DNA of 64,000 nt, from contig JAVHZZ010000017.1 in the NCBI GenBank assembly GCA_036250195.1, positions 2,108,001 to 2,172,000 on the forward strand. Reading direction: 5' to 3'. This DNA comes from Mixophyes australis (Eukaryota; Chordata; Amphibia; Anura; Limnodynastidae). Positions 40,901-53,260 of this stretch are shown piece after piece; within the stretch, counting starts at the first letter, position 1; the number at the start of each line of letters is the position of its first letter. A model generated the notes under the pieces. It did no database searches and had not been told where the DNA came from. It was given only the letters and a program-made list of their open reading frames with translations. The translations under genes were made by a program, and so were the position numbers.

Positions 40901-43900
40901 AAAAATAGGAACTGCAATCTATATTACTACGTTTACTGTTTAAGCAGTCCAAAAAAATAGGAACTGCAATCTATATTACTACGTTTACTGTTTAAGCAGT
41001 CCAAAAAAATAGGAACTGCAATCTATATTACTACGTTCACTGTTTCTGCAGTCCCAAAAAATAGGAACTGCAATCTATATTACTACTTTCACTGTTTCTG
41101 CAGTCCCAAAAAATAGGAACTGCAATCTATATTACTACGTTCACTGTTTCTGCAGTCCCAAAAAATAGGAACTGCAATCTATATTACTACGTTCACTGTT
41201 TCTGCAGTCCCAAAAAATAGGAACTGCATTCTATATTACTACTTTCACTGTTGAAGCAGTCCAAAAAATAGGAACTGCAATCTATATTACTACGTTCACT
41301 GTTTCTGCAGTCCCAAAAAATAGGAACTGCAATCTATATTACTACTTTCACTGTTGAAGCAGTCTAAAAAATAGGAACTGCAATCTATATTACTACGTTC
41401 ACTGTTTCTGCAGTCCCAAAAAATAGGAACTGCAATCTATATTACTACGATCACTGTTTAAGCAGTCCCAAAAAATAGGAACTGCAATCTATATTACTAC
41501 TTTCACTGTTTCTGCAGTCCCAAAAAATAGGAACTGCAATCTATATTACTACGTTCACTGTTTAAGCAGTCCAAAAAAATAGGAACTGCAATCTATATTA
41601 CTACATTCACTGTTTCAGCAGTCCAAAAAATAGGAACTGCAATCTATATTACTACTTTCACTGTTTCTGCAGTCCCAAAAAATAGGAACTGCAATCTATA
41701 TTACTACTTTCACTGTTTCTGCAGTCCCAAAAAATAGGAACTGCAATCTATATTACTACTTTCACTGTTGAAACAGTCCAAAAAATAGGAACTGCAATCT
41801 ATATTACTACGTTCACTGTTTCTGCAGTCCCAAAAAATAGGAACTGCAATCTATATTACTACATTCACTGTTTCAGCAGTCCAAAAAATAGGAACTGCAA
41901 TCTATATTACTACATTCACTGTTTCAGCAGTCAAAAAAATAGGAACTGCAATCTATATTACTACGTTCACTGTTTCTGCAGTCCCAAAAAATAGGAACTG
42001 CAATCTATATTACTACGTTCACAGTTTGTGCAGTCCAAAAAAATAGGAACTGCAATCTATATTACTACATTCACTGTTTCAGCAGTCCAAAAAATAGGAA
42101 CTGCAATCTATATTACTACGTTCACTGTTTCTGCAGTCCCAAAAAATAGGAACTGCAATCTATATTACTACTTTCACTGTTTCTGCAGTCCCAAAAAATA
42201 GGAACTGCAATCTATATTACTACGTTCACTGTTTCTGCAGTCCCAAAAAATAGGAACTGCAATCTATATTACTACGTTCACTGTTTCTGCAGTCCCAAAA
42301 AATAGGAACTGCAATCTATATTACTACGTTCACTGTTTCTGCAGTCCCAAAAAATAGGAACTGCAATCTATATTACTACGTTCACTGTTTAAGCAGTCCC
42401 AAAAAATAGGAACTGCAATCTATATTACTACTTTCACTGTTTCTGCAGTCCCAAAAAATAGGAACTGCAATCTATATTACTACGTTCACTGTTTAAGCAG
42501 TCCAAAAAAAAAAGAACTGCAATCTATATTACTACGTTCACTATTTAAGCAGTCCAAAAAAATAGGAACTGCAATCTATATTACTACGTTCACTGTTTGT
42601 GCAGTCCAAAAAAATAGGAACTGCAATCTATATTACTACATTCACTATTTCAGCAGTCCAAAAAATAGGAACTGCAATCTATATTACTACGTTCACTGTT
42701 TCTGCAGTCCCAAAAAATAGGAACTTCAATCTATATTACTACTTTCACTGTTTCTGCAGTCCCAAAAAATAGGAACTGCAATCTATATTACTACTTTCAC
42801 TGTTGAAACAGTCCAAAAAATAGGAACTGCAATCTATATTACTACGTTCACTGTTTCTGCAGTCCCAAAAAATAGGAACTGCAATCTATATTACTACGTT
42901 CACTGTTTCTGCAGTCCCAAAAAATAGGAACTGCAATCTATATTACTACGTTTACTGTTTAGGCAGTCCAAAAAAAAAAGAACTGCAATCTATATTACTA
43001 CGTTCACTGTTTAAGCAGTCCAAAAAAATAGGAACTGCAATCTATATTACTACGTTCACTGTTTAAGCAGTCCAAAAAAATAGGAACTGCAATCTATATT
43101 ACTACGTTCACTGTTTCTGCAGTCCCAAAAAATAGGAACTGCAATCTATATTACTACTTTCACTGTTGAAGCAGTCCCAAAAAATAGGAACTGCAATCTA
43201 TATTACTACGTTCACTGTTTCTGCAGTCCCAAAAAATAGGAACTGCAATCTATATTACTACGTTCACTGTTTCTGCAGTCCCAAAAAATAGGAACTGCAA
43301 TCTATATTACTACGTTCACTGTTTAAGCAGTCCCAAAAAATAGGAACTGCAATCTATATTACTACTTTCACTGTTTCTGCAGTCCCAAAAAATAGGAACT
43401 GCAATCTATATTACTACGTTCACTGTTTAAGCAGTCCAAAAAAAAAAGAACTGCAATCTATATTACTACGTTCACTATTTAAGCAGTCCAAAAAAATAGG
43501 AACTGCAATTTATATTACTACGTTCACTGTTTGTGCAGTCCAAAAAAATAGGAACTGCAATCTATATTACTACATTCACTATTTCAGCAGTCCAAAAAAT
43601 AGGAACTGCAATCTATATTACTACGTTCACTGTTTCTGCAGTCCCAAAAAATAGGAACTTCAATCTATATTACTACTTTCACTGTTTCTGCAGTCCCAAA
43701 AAATAGGAACTGCAATCTATATTACTACTTTCACTGTTGAAACAGTCCAAAAAATAGGAACTGCAATCTATATTACTACGTTCACTGTTTCTGCAGTCCC
43801 AAAAAATAGGAACTGCAATCTATATTACTACGTTCACTGTTTCTGCAGTCCCAAAAAATAGGAACTGCAATCTATATTACTACGTTCACTGTTTCTGCAG

Positions 43901-45280
43901 TCCCAAAAAATAGGAACTGCAATCTATATTACTACGTTTACTGTTTAAGCAGTCCAAAAAAAAAAGAACTGCAATCTATATTACTACGTTCGCTGTTTAA
44001 GCAGTCCAAAAAAATAGGAACTGCAATCTATATTACTACGTTTACTGTTTAAGCAGTCCAAAAAAATAGGAACTGCAATCTATATTACTACGTTCACTGT
44101 TTCTGCAGTCCCAAAAAATAGGAACTGCAATCTATATTACTACTTTCACTGTTTCTGCAGTCCCAAAAAATAGGAACTGCAATCTATATTACTACGTTCA
44201 CTGTTTCTGCAGTCCCAAAAAATAGGAACTGCAATCTATATTACTACGTTCACTGTTTCTGCAGTCCCAAAAAATAGGAACTGCAATCTATATTACTACT
44301 TTCACTGTTGAAGCAGTCCAAAAAATAGGAACTGCAATCTATATTACTACGTTCACTGTTTCTGCAGTCCCAAAAAATAGGAACTGCAATCTATATTACT
44401 ACTTTCACTGTTGAAGCAGTCTAAAAAATAGGAACTGCAATCTATATTACTACGTTCACTGTTTCTGCAGTCCCAAAAAATAGGAACTGCAATCTATATT
44501 ACTACGTTCACTGTTTAAGCAGTCCCAAAAAATAGGAACTGCAATCTATATTACTACTTTCACTGTTTCTGCAGTCCCAAAAAATAGGAACTGCAATCTA
44601 TATTACTACGTTCACTGTTTAAGCAGTCCAAAAAAAAAAGAACTGCAATCTATATTACTACGTTCACTATTTAAGCAGTCCAAAAAAATAGGAACTGCAA
44701 TCTATATTACTACGTTCACTGTTTGTGCAGTCCAAAAAAATAGGAACTGCAATCTATATTACTACATTCACTATTTCAGCAGTCCAAAAAATAGGAACTG
44801 CAATCTATATTACTACGTTCACTGTTTCTGCAGTCCCAAAAAATAGGAACTTCAATCTATATTACTACTTTCACTGTTTCTGCAGTCCCAAAAAATAGGA
44901 ACTGCAATCTATATTACTACTTTCACTGTTGAAACAGTCCAAAAAATAGGAACTGCAATCTATATTACTACGTTCACTGTTTCTGCAGTCCCAAAAAATA
45001 GGAACTGCAATCTATATTACTACGTTCACTGTTTCTGCAGTCCCAAAAAATAGGAACTGCAATCTATATTACTACGTTTACTGTTTAAGCAGTCCAAAAA
45101 AAAAAGAACTGCAATCTATATTACTACGTTCACTGTTTAAGCAGTCCAAAAAAATAGGAACTGCAATCTATATTACTACGTTCACTGTTTCTGCAGTCCC
45201 AAAAATAGGAACTGCAATCTATATTACTACGTTCACTGTTTCTGCAGTCCCAAAAAATAGGAACTGCAATCTATATTACT
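35000..45280. repeat. Satellite block pair at offset 5,234 bp
   Basis: Markers pair at 5,234 bp: tcaaaaaaat at 36,697/41,931, gtttagg at 37,727/42,961, the gcaattta variant at 38,271/43,505, ttcgctg at 38,758/43,992, and a monomer with one A fewer at 39,961/45,195. The match starts before the gaagcagtcta monomer at about 36,120 and ends near 40,050/45,280, where the second copy gains two monomers. An additional tttactgtttaag monomer near 40,980 shifts the left part by 52 bp. Part of the block is also related to sequence 3,057 bp upstream (33,640 to 36,697, 35,701 to 38,758). Edges are approximate. Confidence 0.75.
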
Positions 45281-46899
45281 ACGTTCACTGTTTAAGCAGT
45301 CCAAAAAAATAGGAACTGCAATCTATATTACTACGTTCACTGTTTCTGCAGTCCCAAAAAATAGGAACTGCAATCTATATTACTACTTTCACTGTTGAAG
45401 CAGTCCCAAAAAATAGGAACTGCAATCTATATTACTACGTTCACTGTTTCTGCAGTCCCAAAAAATAGGAACTGCAATCTATATTACTACGTTCACTGTT
45501 TCTGCAGTCCCAAAAAATAGGAACTGCCATCTATATTACTACGTTCACTGTTTCTGCAGTCCCAAAAAATAGGAACTGCAATCTATATTACTACTTTCAC
45601 TGTTGAAGCAGTCCAAAAAATAGGAACTGCAATCTATATTACTACGTTCACTGTTTCTGCAGTCCCAAAAAATAGGAACTGCAATCTATATTACTACGTT
45701 CACTGTTTCTGCAGTCCCAAAAAATAGGAACTGCAATCTATATTACTACATTCACTGTTTCAGCAGTCCAAAAAATAGGAACTGCAATCTATATTACTAC
45801 GTTCACTGTTTCTGCAGTCCCAAAAAATAGGAACTGCAATCTATATTACTACGTTCACTGCTTGTGCAGTCCAAAAAAATAGGAACTGCAATCTATATTA
45901 CTACATTCACTGTTTCAGCAGTCCAAAAAATAGGAACTGCAATCTATATTACTACGTTCACTGTTTCTGCAGTCCCAAAAAATAGGAACTGCAATCTATA
46001 TTACTACTTTCACTGTTTCTGCAGTCCCAAAAAATAGGAACTGCAATCTATATTACTACTTTCACTGTTGAAACAGTCCAAAAAATAGGAACTGCAATCT
46101 ATATTACTACGTTCACTGTTTCTGCAGTCCCAAAAAATAGGAACTGCAATCTATATTACTACGTTCTCTGTTTCTGCAGTCCCAAAAAATAGGAACTGCA
46201 ATCTATATTACTACGTTCACTGTTTAAGCAGTCCAAAAAAAAAAGAACTGCAATTTATATTACTACGTTCACTGTTTAAGCAGTCCAAAAAAATAGGAAC
46301 TGCAATCTATATTACTACGTTCACTGTTTCTGCAGTCCCAAAAAATAGGAACTGCAATCTATATTACTACTTTCACTGTTTCTGCAGTCCCAAAAAATAG
46401 GAACTGCAATCTATATTACTACGTTCACTGTTTAAGCAGTCCAAAAAAAAAAGAACTGCAATCTATATTACTACGTTCACTGTTTAAGCAGTCCAAAAAA
46501 ATAGGAACTGCAATCTATATTACTACGTTCACTCTTTCTGCAGTCCCAAAAAATAGGAACTGCAATCTATATTACTACTTTCACTGTTGAAGCAGTCCAA
46601 AAAATAGGAACTGCAATCTATATTACTACGTTCACTGTTTAAGCAGTCCAAAAAAAAAAGAACTGCAATCTATATTACTACGTTCACTGTTTAAGCAGTC
46701 CAAAAAAATAGGAACTGCAATCTATATTACTACGTTCACTGTTTCTGCAGTCCCAAAAAATAGGAACTGCAATCTATATTACTACTTTCACTGTTGAAGC
46801 AGTCCAAAAAATAGGAACTGCAATCTATATTACTACGTTCACTGTTTCTGCAGTCCCAAAAAAAAGGGACTGCAATCTATATTACTACGTTCACTGTTT

Positions 46900-48640
46900 C
46901 TGCAGTCCCAAAAAATAGGAACTGCAATCTATATTACTACTTTCACTGTTGAAGCAGTCCAAAAAATAGGAACTGCAATCTATATTACTACGTTCACTGT
47001 TTCTGCAGTCCCAAAAAATAGGAACTGCAATCTATATTACTACGTTCACTGTTTCTGCAGTCCCAAAAAATAGGAACTGCAATCTATATTACTACATTCA
47101 CTGTTTCAGCAGTCCAAAAAATAGGAACTGCAATCTATATTACTACGTTCACTGTTTCTGCAGTCCCAAAAAATAGGAACTGCAATCTATATTACTATGT
47201 TCACTGTTTGTGCAGTCCAAAAAAATAGGAACTGCAATCTATATTACTACATTCACTGTTTCAGCAGTCCAAAAAATAGGAACTGCAATCTATATTACTA
47301 CGTTCACTGTTTCTGCAGTCCCAAAAAATAGGAACTGCAATCTATATTACTACGTTCACTGTTTCTGCAGTCCCAAAAAATAGGAACTGCAATCTATATT
47401 ACTACTTTCACTGTTGAAACAGTCCAAAAAATAGGAACTGCAATCTATATTACTACGTTCACTGTTTCTGCAGTCCCAAAAAATAGGAACTGCAATCTAT
47501 ATTACTACGTTCACTGTTTCTGCAGTCCCAAAAAATAGGAACTGCAATCTATATTACTACGTTCACTGTTTAAGCAGTCCAAAAAAAAAAGAACTGCAAT
47601 CTATATTACGACGTTCACTGTTTAAGCAGTCCAAAAAAATAGGAACTGCAATCTATATTACTACGTTCACTGTTTCTGCAGTCCCAAAAAATAGGAACTG
47701 CAATCTATATTACTACTTTCACTGTTGAAGCAGTCCAAAAAATAGGAACTGCAATCTATATTACTACGTTCACTGTTTCTGCAGTCCCAAAAAATAGGAA
47801 CTGCAATCTATATTACTACGTTCACTGTTTCTGCAGTCCCAAAAAATAGGAACTGCAATCTATATTACTACATTCACTGTTTCAGCAGTCCAAAAAATAG
47901 GAACTGCAATCTATATTACTACGTTCACTGTTTCTGCAGTCCCAAAAAATAGGAACTGCAATCTATATTACTACGTTCACTGTTTGTGCAGTCCAAAAAA
48001 ATAGGAACTGCAATCTATATTACTACATTCACTGTTTCAGCTGTCCAAAAAATAGGAACTGCAATCTATATTACTACGTTCACTGTTTCTGCAGTCCCAA
48101 AAAATAGGAACTGCAATCTATATTACTACTTTCACTGTTTCTGCAGTCCCAAAAAATAGGAACTGCAATCTATATTACTACTTTCACTGTTGAAACAGTC
48201 CAAAAAATAGGAACTGCAATCTATATTACTACGTTCACTGTTTCTGCAGTCCCAAAAAATAGAAACTGCAATCTATATTACTACGTTCACTGTTTCTGCA
48301 GTCCCAAAAAATAGGAACTGCAATCTATATTACTACGTTCACTGTTTAAGCAGTCCAAAAAAAAAAGAACTGCAATCTATATTACTACGTTCACTGTTTA
48401 AGCAGTCCAAAAAAATAGGAACTGCAAACTATATTACTACGTTCACTGTTTCTGCAGTCCCAAAAAATAGGAACTGCAATCTATATTACTACGTTCACTG
48501 TTGAAGCAGTCCAAAAAATAGGAACTGCAATCTATATTACTACGTTCACTGTTTCTGCAGTCCTAAAAAATAGGAACTGCAATCTATATTACTACGTTCA
48601 CTGTTTCTGCAGTCCCAAAAAATAGGAACTGCAATCTATA
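46900..48640. repeat. 15-monomer higher-order repeat, 776 bp, just over two copies
   Basis: The order of monomer types from about 46,900 repeats 776 bp later: the gaaac type lies at 47,416 and 48,192 with matching neighbours. Eleven monomers of 52 bp plus four of 51 bp give exactly 776. The type order includes att/cag, gtt/ctg, gtt/gtg, att/cag, gtt/ctg, then ctt/gaaac, two gtt/ctg, an A10 monomer, a gtt/aag monomer, gtt/ctg and ctt/gaag. The preceding gaaac type is at 46,070, 1,346 bp (26 monomers) away, so the 15-mer looks like a shortened version of the 26-mer. Confidence 0.75.
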
Positions 48641-50319
48641 TTACTACGTTCACTGTTTAAGCAGTCCAAAAAAAAAAGAACTGCAATCTATATTACTACG
48701 TTCACTGTTTAAGCAGTCCAAAAAAATAGGAACTGCAATCTATATTACTACGTTCACTGTTTCTGCAGTCCCAAAAAATAGGAACTGCAATCTATGTTAC
48801 TACATTCACTGTTTCAGCAGTCCAAAAAATAGGAACTGCAATCTATATTACTACGTTCACTGTTTCTGCAGTCCCAAAAAATAGGAACTGCAATCTATAT
48901 TACTACGTTCACTGTTTAAGCAGTCCAAAAAAAAAAGAACTGCAATCTATATTACTACGTTCACTGTTTAAGCAGTCCAAAAAAATAGGAACTGCAATCT
49001 ATATTACTACGTTCACTGTTTCTGCAGTCCCAAAAAATAGGAACTGCAATCTATATTACTACTTTCACTGTTGAAGCAGTCCAAAAAATAGGAACTGCAA
49101 TCTATATTACTACGTTCACTGTTTCTGAAGTCCCAAAAAATAGGAACTGCAATCTATATTACTACGTTCACTGTTTCTGCAGTCCCAAAAAATAGGAACT
49201 GCAATCTATATTACTACGTTCACTGTTTCTGCAGTCCCAAAAAATAGGAACTGCAATCTATATTTCTTCTTTCACTGTTTCTGCAGTCCCAAAAAATAGG
49301 AACTGCAATCTATATTACTACGTTCACTGTTTAAGCAGTCCAAAAAAAAAAGAACTGCAATCTATATTACTACGTTCACTGTTTAAGCAGTCCAAAAAAA
49401 AAAGAACTGCAATCTATATTATTACGTTCACTGTTTAAGCAGTCCAAAAAAATAGGAACTGCAATCTATATTACTACGTTCACTGTTTCTGCAGTCCCAA
49501 AAAATAGGAACTGCAATCTATATTACTACTTTCACTGTTGAAGCAGTCCAAAAAATAGGAACTGCAATCTATATTACTACGTTCACTGTTTCTGCAGTCC
49601 CAAAAAATAGGAACTGCAATCTATATTACTACTTTCACTGTTTCTGCAGTACCAAAAAATAGGAACTGCAATCTATATTACTACGTTCACTGTTTAAGCA
49701 GTCCAAAAAAAAAAAGAACTGCAATCTATATTACTACGTTCACTGTTTAAGCAGTCCAAAAAAATAGGAACTGCAATCTATATTACTACGTTCACTGTTT
49801 CTGCAGTCCCAAAAAATAGGAACTGCAATCTATATTACTACTTTCACTGTTGAAGCAGTCCAAAAAATAGGAACTGCAATCTATATTACTACGTTCACTG
49901 TTTCTGCAGTCCCAAAAAATAGGAACTGCAATCTATATTACTACGTTCACTGTTTCTGCAGTCCCAAAAAATAGGAACTGCAATCTATATTACTACGTTC
50001 ACTGTTTCTGCAGTCCCAAAAAATAGGAACTGCAATCTATATTACTACGTTCACTGTTTAAGCAGTCCAAAAAAAAAAGAACTGCAATCTATATTACTAC
50101 GTTCACTGTTTAAGCAGTCCAAAAAAATAGGAACTGCAATCTATATTACTACGTTCACTGTTTCTGCAGTCCCAAAAAATAGGAACTGCAATCTATATTA
50201 CTACTTTCACTGTTTCTGCAGTACCAAAAAATAGGAACTGCAATCTATATTACTACGTTCACTGTTTCTGCAGTCCCAAAAAATAGGAACTGCAATCTAT
50301 ATTACTACGTTCACTGTTT

Positions 50320-53260
50320 AAGCAGTCCAAAAAAAAAAGAACTGCAATCTATATTACTACGTTCACTGTTTAAACAGTCCAAAAAAATAGGAACTGCAAT
50401 CTATATTACTACGTTCACTGTTTCTGCAGTCCCAAAAAATAGGAACTGCAATCTATATTACTACTTTCACTGTTGAAGCAGTCCAAAAAATAGGAACTGT
50501 AATCTATATTACTACGTTCACTGTTTCTGCAGTCCCAAAAAATAGGAACTGCAATCTATATTACTACGTTCACTGTTTCTGCAGTCCCAAAAAATAGGAA
50601 CTGCAATCTATATTACTACGTTCACTGTTTAAGCAGTCCAAAAAAAAAAGAACTGCAATCTATATTACTACGTTCACTGTTTAAGCAGTCCAAAAAAATA
50701 GGAACTGCAATCTATATTACTACGTTCACTGTTTCTGCAGTCCCAAAAAATAGGAACTGCAATCTATATTACTACTTTCACTGTTTCTGCAGTCCCAAAA
50801 AATAGGAACTGCAATCTATATTACTACGTTCACTGTTTCTGCAGTCCCAAAAAATAGGAACTGCAATCTATATTACTACGTTCACTGTTTCTGCAGTCCC
50901 AAAAAATAGGAACTGCAATCTATATTACTACGTTCACTGTTTAAGCAGTCCAAAAAAAAAAGAACTGCAATCTATATTACTACGTTCACTGTTTAAGCAG
51001 TCCAAAAAAATAGGAACTGCAATCTATATTACTACGTTCACTGTTTCTGCAGTCCCAAAAAATAGGAACTGCAATCTATATTACTACTTTCACTGTTTCT
51101 GCAGTCCCAAAAAATAGGAACTGCAATCTATATTACTACGTTCACTGTTTAAGCAGTCCAAAAAAAAAAGAACTGCAATCTATATTACTACGTTCACTGT
51201 TTAAGCAGTCCAAAAAAATAGGAACTGCAATCTATATTACTACGTTCACTGTTTCTGCAGTCCCAAAAAATAGGAACTGCAATCTATATTACTACTTTCA
51301 CTGTTGAAGCAGTCCAAAAAATAGGAACTGCAATCTATATTACTACGTTCACTGTTTCTGCAGTCCCAAAAAATAGGAACTGCAATCTATATTACTACGT
51401 TCACTGTTTCTGCAGTCCCAAAAAATAGGAACTGCAATCTATATTACTACGTTCACTGTTTAAGCAGTCCAAAAAAAAAAGAACTGCAATCTATATTACT
51501 ACGTTCACTGTTTAAACAGTCCAAAAAAATAGGAACTGCAATCTATATTACTACGTTCACTGTTTCTGCAGTCCCAAAAAATAGGAACTGCAATCTATAT
51601 TACTACTTTCACTGTTGAAGCAGTCCAAAAAATAGGAACTGTAATCTATATTACTACGTTCACTGTTTCTGCAGTCCCAAAAAATAGGAACTGCAATCTA
51701 TATTACTACGTTCACTGTTTCTGCAGTCCCAAAAAATAGGAACTGCAATCTATATTACTACGTTCACTGTTTAAGCAGTCCAAAAAAAAAAGAACTGCAA
51801 TCTATATTACTACGTTCACTGTTTAAGCAGTCCAAAAAAATAGGAACTGCAATCTATATTACTACGTTCACTGTTTCTGCAGTCCCAAAAAATAGGAACT
51901 GCAATCTATATTACTACTTTCACTGTTTCTGCAGTCCCAAAAAATAGGAACTGCAATCTATATTACTACGTTCACTGTTTCTGCAGTCCCAAAAAATAGG
52001 AACTGCAATCTATATTACTACATTCACTGTTTCAGCAGTCCAAAAAATAGGAACTGCAATCTATATTACTACGTTCACTGTTTCTGCAGTCCCAAAAAAT
52101 AGGAACTGCAATCTATATTACTACGTTCACTGTTTCTGCAGTCCCAAAAAATAGGAACTGCAATCTATATTACTACGTTCACTGTTTCTGCAGTCCCAAA
52201 AAATAGGAACTGCAATCTATATTACTACATTCACTGTTTCAGCAGTCCAAAAAATAGGAACTGCAATCTATATTACTACATTCACTGTTTCAGCAGTCCA
52301 AAAAATAGGAACTGCAATCTATATTACTACGTTCACTGTTTCTGCAGTCCCAAAAAATAGGAACTGCAATCTATATTACTACTTTCACTGTTTCTGCAGT
52401 CCCAAAAAATAGGAACTGCAATCTATATTACTACTTTCACTGTTGAAACAGTCCAAAAAATAGGAACTGCAATCTATATTACTACGTTCACTGTTTCTGC
52501 AGTCCCAAAAAATAGGAACTGCAATCTATATTACTACGTTCACTGTTTCTGCAGTCCCAAAAAATAGGAACTGCAATCTATATTACTACGTTCACTGTTT
52601 AAGCAGTCCAAAAAAAAAAGAACTGCAATCTATATTACTACGTTCACTGTTTAAGCAGTCCAAAAAAATAGGAACTGCAATCTATATTACTACGTTCACT
52701 GTTTCTGCAGTCCCAAAAAATAGGAACTGCAATCTATATTACTACTTTCACTGTTTCTGCAGTCCCAAAAAATAGGAACTGCAATCTATATTACTACGTT
52801 CACTGTTTAAGCAGTCCAAAAAAAAAAGAACTGCAATCTATATTACTACGTTCACTGTTTAAGCAGTCCAAAAAAATAGGAACTGCAATCTATATTACTA
52901 CGTTCACTGTTTCTGCAGTCCCAAAAAATAGGAACTGCAATCTATATTACTACGTTCACTGTTTCTGCAGTCCCAAAAAATAGGAACTGCAATCTATATT
53001 ACTACGTTCACTGTTTAAGCAGTCCAAAAAAAAAAGAACTGCAATCTATATTACTACGTTCACTGTTTAAACAGTCCAAAAAAATAGGAACTGCAATCTA
53101 TATTACTACGTTCACTGTTTCTGCAGTCCCAAAAAATAGGAACTGCAATCTATATTACTACTTTCACTGTTGAAGCAGTCCAAAAAATAGGAACTGTAAT
53201 CTATATTACTACGTTCACTGTTTCTGCAGTCCCAAAAAATAGGAACTGCAATCTATATTA
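50320..53260. repeat. Satellite module carried three times, spacings 1,142 and 1,555 bp
   Basis: A module made of an A10 monomer, a monomer with tttaaacag instead of tttaagcag, a gtt/ctg monomer and a ctt/gaag monomer followed by gaactgtaatc occurs three times. The taaac variant starts at 50,371, 51,513 and 53,068, giving spacings of 1,142 bp (22 monomers) and 1,555 bp (30 monomers). Both private changes travel together, which shows that the module was copied as a piece. Confidence 0.75.
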
